Source: Microvirga sp. | GTDB taxonomy: Bacteria > Pseudomonadota > Alphaproteobacteria > Rhizobiales > Beijerinckiaceae | DNA length: 64,000 nucleotides | Assembly: GCF_014699075.1 (NCBI RefSeq) | Contig: NZ_JACXAB010000003.1 | Location: 248,001 to 312,000 of the forward strand | Reading direction: 5' to 3' | Shown here: positions 1 to 8,663 of the stretch, piece after piece | Layout: every line of letters begins with the position of its first letter | Position numbering within the stretch: the stretch's first letter is position 1 | Program-made: the position numbers and the translations under genes | The notes under the pieces: model-generated | Database searches by the model: none | Told to the model about the DNA's origin: nothing | The model's input: the letters and a program-made list of their open reading frames with translations, nothing else

Positions 1-169
1 CGGCATAGAGCCCGTAGGCGCATTTCTGGGGCGAGTTGCGCCCGATAGGCAAGGCGCCGGGGAGCGCTTCCGTCTCGAAGCCATTGCCGAAGCCGGACAT
101 GTAGCCGGGCTGGATGGCGCTCTCGATCCTCTCGGAAGTCTGGTTAAGAGGCGGGTTCTGGACATTCAT
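1..169 (-). CDS. hmgA: Homogentisate 1,2-dioxygenase, N-terminal part (runs off the window)
   Basis: Only the first 56 or so codons are present; the gene continues past base 1. The enzyme is the Fe(II) ring-cleaving step of tyrosine/phenylalanine catabolism, turning homogentisate into maleylacetoacetate. The recognisable N-terminal block [17 protein letters not shown] and [12 protein letters not shown] is the family signature; one usual Glu in GFGNEF is Gly here. Two ATGs lie close together at 175 and 169; the GGAGG in front is only 2 nt from the first but 8 nt from the second, so 169 is chosen. The gene diverges from a MarR-type regulator, which fits hmgR control through the intergenic palindrome. 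Identity is by recall of the family sequence, not a search. Confidence 0.88.
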   Translation of the reverse strand, partial: MNVQNPPLNQTSERIESAIQPGYMSGFGNGFETEALPGALPIGRNSPQKCAYGLYA

Positions 170-185
170 GGGCATGACCTCCACA

Positions 186-222
186 GTTGGTCACAAATTT
201 AACTGTCCATTTTGTAACCAAC
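186..222. promoter_or_regulatory. Candidate MarR/HmgR operator between hmgA and hmgR
   Basis: GTTGGTCACAA (186-196) and TTGTAACCAAC (212-222) form an 11-bp inverted repeat with one mismatch and a 15-nt AT-rich spacer. It fills the short gap between the divergent hmgA and regulator starts, so one bound dimer could control both. Binding by the adjacent MarR protein is inferred from position. Confidence 0.65.
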
Positions 223-228
223 AATCCG

Positions 229-687
229 ATGGCCAAACTCCAGCTCGAAGCCTTCCTGCCCTACCGGCTGAACCGAATCGCGGCCGCCGTCTCCCAGGAT
301 TTCCGATCCGTCTATGGCCCGCACCACGACCTGACGATCCCGGAATGGCGGGTGCTGGCCACACTGGGGCAATTCGAACAGATGAGCGCCAAGGCCATCG
401 GCCGGCACTCGGCCATGCACAAGACCAAGGTGAGCCGGGCGGTGCGGGCGCTGGAGGAGCGGCGCTGGCTCAGGCGACGCGCGAGCGAGGCGGACAGGCG
501 TGAGGAGATCCTGACGCTCACCGCCCAGGGCGAGAGCGCCTACCGGCAGATCGTGCCCAAGGCGCTCGCCTTCGAGCGCCGCCTTCTTCAACAGCTCGGG
601 TCCGATGCCGGACCTCTTCTCACCGCCTTGCGACGCCTTGAAGCTGTCGTAGAGGTCGCTGGAGAACCCGAGGACGACCGGGCCTGA
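229..687 (+). CDS. hmgR: MarR-family transcriptional regulator (HmgR-like)
   Basis: Winged-helix regulator of 152 aa. The core reads LTIPEWRVLATLGQF (start of the winged helix), SAKAIGRHSAMHKTKVSRAVRALEE (helix-turn-helix) and a wing with RRRASEADRREEILTLTAQG, the usual MarR D-x-R-wing pattern. The start is set at the ATG at 229. A TTG start at 187 is possible in the same frame but would lie inside the palindrome. Its divergence from hmgA suggests that it represses homogentisate catabolism and responds to a pathway intermediate. The family is clear; the regulated target is inferred from position. Confidence 0.85.
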   Translation: MAKLQLEAFLPYRLNRIAAAVSQDFRSVYGPHHDLTIPEWRVLATLGQFEQMSAKAIGRHSAMHKTKVSRAVRALEERRWLRRRASEADRREEILTLTAQGESAYRQIVPKALAFERRLLQQLGSDAGPLLTALRRLEAVVEVAGEPEDDRA

Positions 688-699
688 CGCCCCGCGCGG

Positions 700-2052
700 T
701 CAAACCGCACGGCTATGGGTGCGTCCGGAGGCGCCGAGATAGGCGTCGAAAGCCGAAGCCACGCTCCTGACCAGGAAGCGGGCGTTGTCGTTGACCGACA
801 GCACCTCGCCCTCCAGACGGATCACTCCATCGTCCTGCAACGCGCGCAACTTCGGGATTGCCCGCAGGATGGCTGCGGGAGAGGTCTCGTGCCGGCGGCA
901 GATCTGGCCCACATCAACCTGGAAGTCGCACATGACACGCTCGATCAGATCGGCCCGCAGGCGATCGTCGGCCGTCAGGGCATAGCCTTTCACCGTCGCG
1001 AGTTCCCCACGCACGATGCGCTCGGCATAGCGCCCGAGCACGACCTCATTTTGGGCATAGCCCTGGGTCAGCCGGCCAATGGCGGAAGCGCCGAAGCCGA
1101 TCAGCACGTCGCTCGTGTCCGTCGTGTAGCCCTGGAAGTTCCGATGCAGCACGCCGTGGACCTGAGCCTGCACCATGGAATCGTCCGGCAAGGCATAATG
1201 ATCGAGGCCGATCCGGCGGTATCCGGCGCTCATCAACGCCTCGGCAATGGCCTCAGCCTGGGCATAGCGCGCTTCGCCATCAGGCAGCGCCGCCTCGTCG
1301 ATCTTGCGCTGGTGCTTCTTGAACGACGGCACATGCGCATAGCCGAAGACGGAGAACCGGTCCGGACGAAGCGCGGTGCTCTGCCGGACCGTCTCGATGC
1401 AGGACTCCACCGTCTGGTGCGGCAGGCCGTAGATAAGATCGAAGTTGATGCCGTGGATGCCCGCTTCCCGCAGGCCGTCCGTCGCACGCGCCGTCTGCTC
1501 GAAGCTCTGAATGCGGTTGATCGCCCGCTGCACGACCGGGTCGAAGCTCTGGACGCCCAGGCTTGCACGCGTGACGCCCGCCTCTCCGAGAGCTTTCGAC
1601 ATAGCCCTCGTCAAGGTGCGCGGATCAATCTCGATTGCGACTTCGGCGGAGCTGTCGAGAGCAAATCTCTGCCTCATGAGGGCCACAAGGGCGAGAAGCT
1701 CGGACGGCTCCATGATGGTCGGGGTTCCGCCGCCGAAATGCACATGCCGCACGGCCAGAGGACGGCTCAGCCGATCCGCCACAAGCTCGATTTCACGCCG
1801 TAGAACGGCGACATAGTCGATGATCGGCGCATCGCGTTGGGTGATGGTGGTGTGGCAGCCGCAATACCAGCACATGGAGCGGCAGAACGGGACATGAAGG
1901 TAGAGGGACGCTGTGACATCCTCCGGGAGAGAGGTCAGCCATTGCCCATAGGCTTCCTGACCGATGGCATCCGAAAATTGCGGCGCCGTGGGATAGCTCG
2001 TGTAGCGGGGAAGCCGCTCCTCGCCATATTGCGCTCTCAGGTCGTCTCTCAT
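700..2052 (-). CDS. hemN: Oxygen-independent coproporphyrinogen III oxidase (radical SAM)
   Basis: 450 aa, anaerobic haem synthesis: decarboxylates coproporphyrinogen III to protoporphyrinogen IX without O2. The radical-SAM cluster motif CX3CX2C is at about C57, C61 and C64 in HVPFCRSMCWYCGC, the form typical of HemN rather than HemW. HFGGGTPT (SAM-binding glycine motif) and SLGVQSFD follow. The frame is open to 2196, but the ATG at 2052 gives the family N-terminus with RYTSYPTAPQF. A FNR/FixK-type palindrome lies about 90 bp upstream, which fits induction at low oxygen. Convergent with the MarR regulator gene. Confidence 0.93.
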   Translation of the reverse strand: MRDDLRAQYGEERLPRYTSYPTAPQFSDAIGQEAYGQWLTSLPEDVTASLYLHVPFCRSMCWYCGCHTTITQRDAPIIDYVAVLRREIELVADRLSRPLAVRHVHFGGGTPTIMEPSELLALVALMRQRFALDSSAEVAIEIDPRTLTRAMSKALGEAGVTRASLGVQSFDPVVQRAINRIQSFEQTARATDGLREAGIHGINFDLIYGLPHQTVESCIETVRQSTALRPDRFSVFGYAHVPSFKKHQRKIDEAALPDGEARYAQAEAIAEALMSAGYRRIGLDHYALPDDSMVQAQVHGVLHRNFQGYTTDTSDVLIGFGASAIGRLTQGYAQNEVVLGRYAERIVRGELATVKGYALTADDRLRADLIERVMCDFQVDVGQICRRHETSPAAILRAIPKLRALQDDGVIRLEGEVLSVNDNARFLVRSVASAFDAYLGASGRTHSRAV

Positions 2053-2140
2053 CGAGGCTCTCGCAGGATAAACGTGCCGCGATATCGCATTGCATCGCAG
2101 GTCTGATCCACGGTTGTAGCGGGCTCGGCGCCTGGGTTCT

Positions 2141-2154
2141 TTGACCTCGGTCAA
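2141..2154 (-). promoter_or_regulatory. FNR/FixK-type box upstream of hemN
   Basis: TTGACCTCGGTCAA matches the alphaproteobacterial FnrL/FixK consensus TTGAY-N4-RTCAA. It lies 89 bp upstream of the hemN ATG, a usual activator distance. hemN is a classical member of this regulon in rhizobia; function here is inferred. Confidence 0.7.
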
Positions 2155-2395
2155 GTCCGGGTACAAGGCGCGGCTACTCAGGCTCGGCCATGCCATTCCC
2201 GCAGAATGTTTCAGGAAGCTCAGCCTTATGAGGATGTTTTCCTACGCCTATCGATGAGACAGCTTGCCGCTTGCTCGAGAAGCAGCGCGGGCGGAGCTCC
2301 ACCACTTTAGCGGTACGGAGAGCCCATTCGGGCTGTGCCCGGTTGAATTCACTGCCGTGGACCACATGACCCGAATGAGGATGGAGGCGTGTGTC

Positions 2396-2779
2396 ATGGC
2401 CGAAGCAAGGGTGGGCGTGAAGGTCTCCGACGACCGTCAAACGGTGACGATCGAGGTCGGCTCCGCAGCAGGGCCATCTCACCCGGTTGGGCTTGACCTC
2501 AAGCAGCTCACCAAGCTGATCCAACTGCTGGGCCAGGCGAGATCCCGCATGGTGGAGGGCTCCCAGAAGGTTCCGCTGGACGGAAAGACGGTGGAAACCG
2601 TGACCGAGCCGCCCTGGTATGTGCAGGTCGCAAGCATCGACGGCTCGCTGCTCGCGTTCGATCACCCGTCCTACGGCCCCGTCGCTTTCGCAATCCCGAG
2701 AAATGACATCGTCAGGATCGTGCGGATCCTGAACGAACATCTCGCATTGCCAGACGGGCATACGGACAAGCCGAGCTAG
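2396..2779 (+). CDS. Conserved-looking hypothetical protein, 127 aa
   Basis: No family recognised. The ATG at 2396 has GGAGG 8 nt upstream, which decides the start; the frame is open from 2264 but the earlier part looks non-coding. The product is a soluble small protein with an acidic/basic mix, an early VSDDRQTVTIEVGS strand and a LKQLTKLIQLLGQAR helix, and a later LLAFDHPSYGPVAFAIPR segment. No signal peptide or membrane segment is visible. The overlapping reading frame on the other strand has no comparable ribosome binding site and an Arg/His-rich composition, so it was rejected. Confidence 0.62.
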   Translation: MAEARVGVKVSDDRQTVTIEVGSAAGPSHPVGLDLKQLTKLIQLLGQARSRMVEGSQKVPLDGKTVETVTEPPWYVQVASIDGSLLAFDHPSYGPVAFAIPRNDIVRIVRILNEHLALPDGHTDKPS

Positions 2780-2902
2780 GCTCCTCGAAGGCTTACTTCG
2801 CAGGACGTGCAGGGATTCCTCTATTGACGGAAACTCTCAGCCTCGAAGACGCGAAACAGCCGATCACATAAAGTGAAACTTCATGGAGCTGTTTGCGGTA
2901 AT

Positions 2903-2978
<76 letters not shown>

Positions 2979-2992
2979 ATCGCCGAAGCGAA

Positions 2993-3016
2993 TTCAGCGG
3001 CGCGATGTCCGCTGAA
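2993..3016. repeat. Small inverted repeat upstream of tRNA-Lys
   Basis: TTCAGCGG (2993-3000) and CCGCTGAA (3009-3016) are perfect 8-bp arms around an 8-nt loop, 15 bp from the tRNA 5' end. It has no T-tract, so it is not an obvious terminator. Confidence 0.4.
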
Positions 3017-3144
3017 GAGGCCGTGCGTGTAACAAACCGGGTGGGGCCTGTCTAGCCCCTGCAAGCGAGGTTTTCGGCTCGGGGGCGGATTTTTCCAAGA
3101 GCTTGGGCTGCACAGCAAATTTATTGCACTAGCCGGCCTTAAAG

Positions 3145-3169
3145 CGAACCCTCAAAGCTTGAGGGTTCG
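3145..3169. repeat. Perfect 25-bp palindrome between tRNA-Lys and leuA
   Basis: CGAACCCTCAA (3145-3155), a 3-nt centre and TTGAGGGTTCG (3159-3169) are perfect 11-bp arms. No T-tract follows on either strand. It could be an operator or a hairpin in the leuA 3' tail; no gene start lies close by. Confidence 0.5.
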
Positions 3170-3195
3170 ATAAACCTAGGCTTGCTCAAGAAAGA

Positions 3196-3217
3196 GGCCC
3201 GCAGAGCGGGCCTTTTC
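3196..3217 (-). terminator. Rho-independent terminator of leuA
   Basis: GGCCCGC (3196-3202) and GCGGGCC (3206-3212) form a 7-bp GC stem with a 3-nt loop. It sits about 13 nt beyond the leuA stop, with a pyrimidine/T run on both sides, so it may act in both directions. Confidence 0.8.
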
Positions 3218-3224
3218 CGTTCAG

Positions 3225-4787
3225 TCATTCCGCCGCGTGCTGGGCGTGCAGGCGGGCGCCCCGGCTCATGAGCTTGTTGAGGGCTCCCAGATAAGCCTGG
3301 GCGGAGGCCACCAGGGTGTCCGGGTCGGCAGCCCGGGAGGTGACGCTGCGGTCGTCGGCCGAGAGGCGAACCGACACCTCGGCCTGGGCATCCGTTCCCT
3401 CGGTGACGGCATGGACCTGGTAGAGTTCCAGCACCGCCTCATGAGGTACAAGGGCCTTGATGACATTGAAGGTGGCATCCACCGGGCCGTTGCCCTCCTG
3501 CTCCTCCACAACGATCTTGTCATCGACCTGGAGCCGCATGGTAGCGCGCTGGGGCCCGCGAGTGCCGGCCACGATGTGGAGCGAGACCAGCTTGATCCGG
3601 TCATGGGCCATGGCGATGTTCTGGTCGACCAGCGCCTCGATGTCCTCATCGTAGACGTGCTTCTTGCGGTCGGCGAGTTCCTTGAACCGCTCGAAGGCAT
3701 CCTGGAACTGGTTGTCCGAGAGGCTGTAGCCCAGTTCTTCGAGCTTGTTGCGGAAGGCCGCGCGACCGGAATGCTTGCCCATGACCAGAGAGGTCTTGGA
3801 AACGCCGACGCTCTCGGGCGTCATGATCTCGTAGGTCTGGGCATTCTTGAGCATGCCGTCCTGGTGGATGCCACTCTCATGCGCGAAGGCGTTCCGGCCG
3901 ACGATGGCCTTGTTGTACTGCACCGGGAACGAGGTGGCGGCAGACGCCAGCTTCGACGCGCGCGTCAGCATGGTGGCTTCGATGCCGGTCTCGTAGGGCA
4001 GCACGTCGCCACGGGTCTTGATCGCCATGACGATCTCTTCCAGAGCCGCATTGCCGGCGCGTTCGCCGATGCCGTTGAGGGTGCACTCGATCTGCCGCGC
4101 TCCGCCTTCCAACGCCGCCAGGGAATTGGCGACCGCGAGGCCGAGATCGTTGTGGCAATGGGCCGAGAAGATCGCCTTGTCGGCGTTCGGCACCCGCTCG
4201 CGCACCGCCCGGAACATGGCGCGGTATTCGTCGGGCGTGGCATAGCCCACCGTGTCCGGCAGGTTGATGGTGGTGGCGCCAGCCTTGATCGCGGCTTCCA
4301 CGCAGCGGCACAGATAGTCGATCGGGGTGCGGGTGGCGTCCATGGCGGACCACTCGATATCCTCGATCAGGTTGCGCGCCTGGGTCACCGTCGTGGTGAT
4401 GATCTCCAGCACCTCCTCTTCCGACTTGCGCATTTGGTGCGCCAAGTGAATCGGTGACGTGGACACGAAGGTGTGGATGCGCGGGCGCGCTGCATGGCGC
4501 ACGGCCTCACCGGCGCGGGCGATGTCGGCCGAGATGGCGCGGGCAAGGCCGGCGACGGTCGCGCGCTTCACCTGCTTGGCGATCAAGGCAACGGCTTCGA
4601 AGTCGCCGTTCGATGCGATGGGAAAGCCCGCCTCGATGATGTCGACGCCCATGGTGTCGAGCAGCTCGGCAACCTCGAGCTTCTCCTCCAGGGTCATGGT
4701 GGCGCCCGGGCACTGCTCGCCGTCGCGCAGGGTGGTGTCGAAGATCAGAACGCGGTCCTTAACGGCGCCGGATACGGAAGAGGTCAT
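3225..4787 (-). CDS. leuA: 2-isopropylmalate synthase
   Basis: 520 aa, first committed step of leucine synthesis: condenses acetyl-CoA with 2-oxoisovalerate. The DRE-TIM metallolyase signature [14 protein letters not shown] is near residues 18-32 and the metal-binding [16 protein letters not shown] follows in the barrel. The C-terminal third is the LeuA dimer/allosteric domain that gives leucine feedback inhibition, so the protein is full length. The start at 4787 has AAGGA about 8 nt upstream; the frame is open to 4913, but that region belongs to the leader. Preceded by a leucine-rich leader peptide and followed by its own terminator, so probably monocistronic. Confidence 0.95.
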   Translation of the reverse strand: MTSSVSGAVKDRVLIFDTTLRDGEQCPGATMTLEEKLEVAELLDTMGVDIIEAGFPIASNGDFEAVALIAKQVKRATVAGLARAISADIARAGEAVRHAARPRIHTFVSTSPIHLAHQMRKSEEEVLEIITTTVTQARNLIEDIEWSAMDATRTPIDYLCRCVEAAIKAGATTINLPDTVGYATPDEYRAMFRAVRERVPNADKAIFSAHCHNDLGLAVANSLAALEGGARQIECTLNGIGERAGNAALEEIVMAIKTRGDVLPYETGIEATMLTRASKLASAATSFPVQYNKAIVGRNAFAHESGIHQDGMLKNAQTYEIMTPESVGVSKTSLVMGKHSGRAAFRNKLEELGYSLSDNQFQDAFERFKELADRKKHVYDEDIEALVDQNIAMAHDRIKLVSLHIVAGTRGPQRATMRLQVDDKIVVEEQEGNGPVDATFNVIKALVPHEAVLELYQVHAVTEGTDAQAEVSVRLSADDRSVTSRAADPDTLVASAQAYLGALNKLMSRGARLHAQHAAE

Positions 4788-4810
4788 TCGTGTAGTCCTT
4801 CTCGGAGGAG

Positions 4811-4891
4811 GAGCCTCAAGGCTCAAGGTTGTTCCTGCTTGTCCAGAACCCCTGAGAGCCCAGGCGGCAACGCCCAGCCGACCCTCAGGGG
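4811..4891 (-). promoter_or_regulatory. leuA leader RNA hairpins (candidate attenuator)
   Basis: Between the leader peptide and leuA two hairpins can be drawn. The first pairs CTCAGGGG (4884-4891, overlapping the leader stop) with CCCCTGAG (4849-4856). The second pairs GAGCC (4811-4815) with GGCTC (4820-4824), about 10 nt before the leuA ribosome binding site. Neither is followed by a run of T on the minus strand. The control may therefore be translational or work through a less obvious terminator. Confidence 0.55.
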
Positions 4892-4980
4892 CGGCTAAGG
4901 AGAAGGAGGCCAAGAAGACGCGCGCGATCGGCCGCGAAAGCGGTGCCGTTCATCCTTGCGCTGGGGAAGCCGATGATCAT
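4885..4980 (-). CDS. leuL: leuA leader peptide (Leu-rich)
   Basis: A short frame ending at 4885 contains R-L-L-G-L-L-L-L-S-R-P-stop, i.e. six leucine codons in seven positions (CTT CTT GGC CTC CTT CTC CTT). It ends about 100 nt before leuA on the same strand. Two in-frame ATGs are possible: 4980 (31 aa, with a GGAGG 12 nt upstream) or 4953 (22 aa, with AAGG directly against the ATG). Leader peptides rich in the end-product amino acid are known from attenuation-controlled leu operons of proteobacteria; stalling at the Leu codons when charged tRNA-Leu is scarce is the expected signal. Confidence 0.75.
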   Translation of the reverse strand: MIIGFPSARMNGTAFAADRARLLGLLLLSRP

Positions 4981-5211
4981 CGCTGCCCGAATCCTCCATG
5001 GCCGCGGGCTTTGAGCCGCGAACAACGGGGTCGTTTGTAACGGCGCTCCTCTCGAATGGCAAGCCGTTGAAACAAATGAAAAGAGAAGGCTCGACTATTG
5101 GATGGGTTATAACTCGAAGCGCAGCAACACTGGTCTCCCGGGAAAGTGCCCTAGAACAGACGAAGCTTGGCCTTTATTCCTCGCTCGCGAGCCCTTTGAG
5201 GAGATGCACTC

Positions 5212-5517
5212 ATGAAGATCGTCACCCCTGCCCTGCTCCTGACCGGCGCCCTGGCTCTGGCCGCCTGCAATCAGACCGCCTCGGCCCCAACCGGCACCAG
5301 CGTGATGGCCGGCAGCACCGGTACCGGCTGCAATGGCGAAATCAGCCGTTACCGCGCGGTCATGAGCAACGACCTGGCTACAGGGCATGTCAACCAATCC
5401 GTCTATAACCGTGTGGACCGGGAGATCGCTCAGGCCGAGGCGGCCTGTGCCGCCGGGCGCGATGCGGAGGCGGTGCGGATGGTCAACGCCACGAAGGCGC
5501 GGCACGGCTATCTCTGA
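5212..5517 (+). CDS. Small lipoprotein, 101 aa
   Basis: Signal peptide MKIVTPALLLTGALALAAC with lipobox LAAC (Cys19) predicts a lipid-anchored envelope protein. The mature part is Ser/Thr/Gly-rich at first and then a helical region with YRAVMSNDLATGHVN and REIAQAEAACAAGRDAEAVRM. A GAGGAG sits 7 nt upstream of the ATG. The two later cysteines could form a disulfide. The function is not recognised. The last 10 bases overlap the convergent NUDIX gene. Confidence 0.8.
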   Translation: MKIVTPALLLTGALALAACNQTASAPTGTSVMAGSTGTGCNGEISRYRAVMSNDLATGHVNQSVYNRVDREIAQAEAACAAGRDAEAVRMVNATKARHGYL

Positions 5518-6221
5518 TCGAAGATCCAGCCGAAGAACGATTGCAGGAAGAGCGGCATCCGCTCGGGGTCGATGTCCTCGGCCCCGCGGATGATGCGCAC
5601 ATCCTGCAGTTCGGGCTCGTATTGCCGGGCGATGTTGGCGCGGATCCTTGCCGCTCCCTCCTCGGCCGTCACCGGCAGGGTCACCATGCGCAAGAGGGCG
5701 ATGGTCGGCCAGCGCTGGACGATGATCCATTCGTCATCAACGTGGTAGTCGCCCTCGTGAAGACCCGTCTCCTCCGCAAGCTCTCGGGTCAGACTGGTGG
5801 CAAGGTCGACGGTGCCGTCGGGGCGCAGATCGGAAGGATCCGGCGTGCCGGCCGCGAAATAGACACGGCCGGCATTCGTCGTCCCACTGCCCATCACGCC
5901 GCAGATGTAGGCGCCGTCCGATCCGCGCAGCGCCCCCATGGCGAACCCGTTGGCGATGGCAGGATCGGGATAGCCCTTGTCGATCCAGGCGACGAAGTCG
6001 GCGTAATCCACTTCGAAATAGGTGTTGCGGCACAGGTCCTGCTCGAAGACGACATCCTGCAGCAGCAGCACGCGACCGTTGAACATCTGCGGCTTGCCCG
6101 CCGTGCGCCGCTTCCAGTTCTCCTCGATGAAGTCCCGGTTCTGCTTGGGCCAAGTCCAATCGAAGGGGCGGCAGCACGCCTCGACCCGGGAGACGCGCCG
6201 GATCTCGATCTCACGGTTCAC
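5508..6221 (-). CDS. NUDIX hydrolase
   Basis: 237 aa. The NUDIX box is recognisable around residues 136-154, ending RELAEETGL, but the upstream Glu of the canonical GX5EX7REUXEEXGU is not in place (Val-Asp there), so the box is slightly degenerate. The catalytic/metal Glu residues of REXXEE are intact. The product likely hydrolyses a nucleoside-diphosphate-linked substrate; which one cannot be told. Last gene of a pdxY-phzF-nudix operon: its ATG overlaps the phzF stop by 4 nt (ATGA). Confidence 0.78.
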   Translation of the reverse strand: MNREIEIRRVSRVEACCRPFDWTWPKQNRDFIEENWKRRTAGKPQMFNGRVLLLQDVVFEQDLCRNTYFEVDYADFVAWIDKGYPDPAIANGFAMGALRGSDGAYICGVMGSGTTNAGRVYFAAGTPDPSDLRPDGTVDLATSLTRELAEETGLHEGDYHVDDEWIIVQRWPTIALLRMVTLPVTAEEGAARIRANIARQYEPELQDVRIIRGAEDIDPERMPLFLQSFFGWIFDQR

Positions 6222-7132
6222 GCGAAAATCTCGCCGCGGCTCACCATCACGGCGCCGCCGCCGATCTCAGCGGACACGAGTGCTCCATCCTTGATCACCA
6301 TCTGCAAGCAAATCTCGCTCGGGCGCCCCATCTCGACGCCCTGCTCGATAACGATGTTGTGCTCGCCGTTCCCTAAGGGCTCACATTGCATGAGGGCACC
6401 GGCGAAAGCCGCAGCGGCGGAGCCGGTCGCCGGATCTTCCGCAATTCCCATGCCCAGCCCGAACATGCGGGTACGGAAGCGCAAACCATCCGTCTGATGG
6501 ATGCGGGCATAAACGTAAGGTGCCGGGTGATCGCTGTCGCCGAACGCCTTGTCGAAAGCCTCACCCTGTGGCTTGGCCTTGGCCAGGGCTTGGAGCGACG
6601 CAACAGGCACGAGATCATACGCGACGCCTGCCGAATGGCGGCTCGGCACATGGCGATCGAAACCGATCTCCGTCGGGTCGAGACCAAGCGCCCAAGCGCA
6701 TGTCGTCGAGTCCTTGCCCTCGCCCCAGACGAAGGGCAGGCGCGGCAGGCGGAAGCGCGCTGCGCCGCTCACCTCATCCATCACCTCGACCGCGCAGGGC
6801 ACGATGCCGACCTGCTCCTTGAGGCCGAAGGCCACCGCGCCCGGCTGACCATCCTGATCGAGCAGCGCCAGCAACACAGCCGTGCCCACGGTTGGATGCC
6901 CTGCGAACGGCAGCTCGCGCGCCGGGGTGAAGATGCGAATGTCGGCGCGCTGACGCGGCTCGGATGCAGGCAAGACGAAGACGGTCTCGGAGAGATTGAA
7001 CTCCTTCGTGATCCTCTGCATCGCCGCCGTGTCGAGCCCCTCGGCGTCGAGCACAACCGCGAGAGGATTGCCGGCGAAGCGCTCGCCCGTGAAGACATCG
7101 AGGGTGACAAAGCGGCGTGGCATGCGGATCAA
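6218..7132 (-). CDS. PhzF-family isomerase/epimerase-like protein
   Basis: 304 aa, the usual size of the family (a pair of diaminopimelate-epimerase-like folds). Seen: FVTLDVFTGERFAGNPLAVV at the N-terminus, NLSETVF with the conserved Glu at about residue 49, ELPFAGHPTVGTA, and the C-terminal EDPATGSAAAAFAGAL glycine motif. Family members isomerise small molecules; only a few have known substrates, and no phenazine genes are present here, so phenazine synthesis should not be assumed. Translationally coupled to pdxY upstream (4-nt overlap) and to the NUDIX gene downstream. Confidence 0.88.
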   Translation of the reverse strand: MIRMPRRFVTLDVFTGERFAGNPLAVVLDAEGLDTAAMQRITKEFNLSETVFVLPASEPRQRADIRIFTPARELPFAGHPTVGTAVLLALLDQDGQPGAVAFGLKEQVGIVPCAVEVMDEVSGAARFRLPRLPFVWGEGKDSTTCAWALGLDPTEIGFDRHVPSRHSAGVAYDLVPVASLQALAKAKPQGEAFDKAFGDSDHPAPYVYARIHQTDGLRFRTRMFGLGMGIAEDPATGSAAAAFAGALMQCEPLGNGEHNIVIEQGVEMGRPSEICLQMVIKDGALVSAEIGGGAVMVSRGEIFA

Positions 7133-7977
7133 ACCTCTTCAACATCAAAGCGACGGGTGGGCGAGACGAATTCATCTTGCGCGGCAATCGTCAGGATTTC
7201 GCGGGAGCCTGCCACTTCCGTGCGCTTGAGCAGGCCGTAGACAGAGGCCGAGGCTTCGGCAAGAGCCGTCGGTGCGGAGCGCGAGCGGGCATAGTGAACG
7301 AAGAAGAGCGCCGCGATGGCATCCCCTGCCCCGTTGACGGAGAGCGACAGCTTCGGCGTCCTCACGCGCCAGAAGCGCCCGCTCTCGCCCGCGATGAGAT
7401 CGACGCTGTCGGACGGCGTTTCCTTCGTTTCGACGGAGGTGACGAGAATGACCTTGGGACCCATGCCCTGCACGATCGCGACCGCCTGCTTCACATCGTC
7501 GAGCGTCTGTGCCGTGAGGCCAGACAGATAATCCAGCTCGAACTGGTTCGGCGTGATGATGTCTGCTGCGGGCACAGCCTGCTCGCGCATGAATTCCGGA
7601 ATGCCGGGGCGCACGAACACGCCGCGCCCCACATCGCCGATCACCGGATCGCAGCAATAGAGAGCATCGGGGTTGAGAGACCGCACCCGCGCGACGGCGG
7701 ACAGGATGGCGTTGCCGATATCGGCCGAGCCCATATAGCCGGAGAGAACCCCGTCGCAGCGGCCGAGAACGCCCCGTTCGGCGATACCCTCCACCAGATC
7801 CTCGATGGCGGGTCCATCGAACACGCGGCCCTTCCAGGAGCCGTAGCCGGTGTGGTTCGAGAACTGCACCGTATGGATGGGCCACACCTCGACGCCGAGG
7901 CGCTGCATCGGAAAGACCGCCGAGGCGTTACCCACGTGTCCATAGGCGACATGGGATTGGATCGAGAGAACGTTCAT
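7129..7977 (-). CDS. pdxY: Pyridoxal kinase
   Basis: 282 aa, PfkB/ribokinase-like fold; phosphorylates pyridoxal to PLP in the B6 salvage pathway. The N-terminus [27 protein letters not shown] and [11 protein letters not shown] are typical of PdxY. The anion-hole/catalytic NGAGD is at residues 215-219. First gene of the three-gene operon with phzF and nudix; the gap to the divergent DedA gene holds the promoters. Confidence 0.93.
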   Translation of the reverse strand: MNVLSIQSHVAYGHVGNASAVFPMQRLGVEVWPIHTVQFSNHTGYGSWKGRVFDGPAIEDLVEGIAERGVLGRCDGVLSGYMGSADIGNAILSAVARVRSLNPDALYCCDPVIGDVGRGVFVRPGIPEFMREQAVPAADIITPNQFELDYLSGLTAQTLDDVKQAVAIVQGMGPKVILVTSVETKETPSDSVDLIAGESGRFWRVRTPKLSLSVNGAGDAIAALFFVHYARSRSAPTALAEASASVYGLLKRTEVAGSREILTIAAQDEFVSPTRRFDVEEV

Positions 7978-8128
7978 GGCTCTTGCCCCCTTGGTCCCGA
8001 GTTAGCGCAACACGGGCCCTGCTTCAAATCTCGTGATGTGATCCTATCCATCAAGGATGCCATTGGGTCTGTCTGATCCGCCCCAAATGCTTATATGCCC
8101 TCAATGATAAAGGACCCGGATCGGATTC

Positions 8129-8650
8129 ATGGATATCGAGCTTTGGAAGAACAGCGTCCTGGAATTTGTTCAGGCCAACCAAGCCTATGCCCCCTTCGTG
8201 CTCGGGCTGATGACCTTTGCCGAATCGCTTGCCTTCGTGTCCCTGCTGCTGCCCACCATGACGATCCTGATCGCCGTAGGTTTTATCCTGGCCGCGGCGG
8301 ACATCCCATTCTGGCAGGCTTGGACCGGCGCCGTCTGCGGCGCCTTTTTGGGCAACTGGGTCTCCTATGCTGTCGGCCAGCGCTACAAGAAGGCCGCCTA
8401 TGGAGTCTGGCCCTTGTCCCGCAACCCCAAGCTGATCGTGCGGGGAGAAGACTTCTTCCAGCGCTTCGGCCCCTGGGCCGTGTTCCTGGGGCGCTTCTTC
8501 GGCCCCATCCGGGCGGTCATCGCCCTGATCGCCGGCATCTTCCTGATGCCGGGCGTTCTGTTCCAAGCCGCCAACCTGGCCTCCGCCTCCGTCTGGGCCT
8601 TCGTGATCCTCGCGCCCGGTGCGGGGCTGGCGCAATACCTGCTGTGGTAG
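8129..8650 (+). CDS. DedA-family membrane protein
   Basis: 173 aa, inner membrane. It has several hydrophobic segments and the DedA-type features FAESLAFVSLLLPT (re-entrant region) and FGRFFGPIRAVIALIAG near residue 120 (seen as LGRFFGPIRAVIALIAG), the conserved basic motif. DedA/VTT proteins are lipid-scramblase or flippase-like; some recycle undecaprenyl phosphate or phosphatidylethanolamine. Slightly shorter than typical DedA proteins (about 200 aa). Diverges from pdxY. Confidence 0.88.
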   Translation: MDIELWKNSVLEFVQANQAYAPFVLGLMTFAESLAFVSLLLPTMTILIAVGFILAAADIPFWQAWTGAVCGAFLGNWVSYAVGQRYKKAAYGVWPLSRNPKLIVRGEDFFQRFGPWAVFLGRFFGPIRAVIALIAGIFLMPGVLFQAANLASASVWAFVILAPGAGLAQYLLW

Positions 8651-8663
8651 TGCCGCGCACCCG

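Noticed and set aside
2174..2761. 195-codon frame on the minus strand over the 127-aa hypothetical gene
   Set aside because: No ribosome binding site and Arg/His-rich composition; the plus-strand gene has GGAGG 8 nt before its ATG.
6218..7132. Phenazine biosynthesis function for the PhzF-like gene
   Set aside because: No other phz genes are present; the family covers many isomerases.
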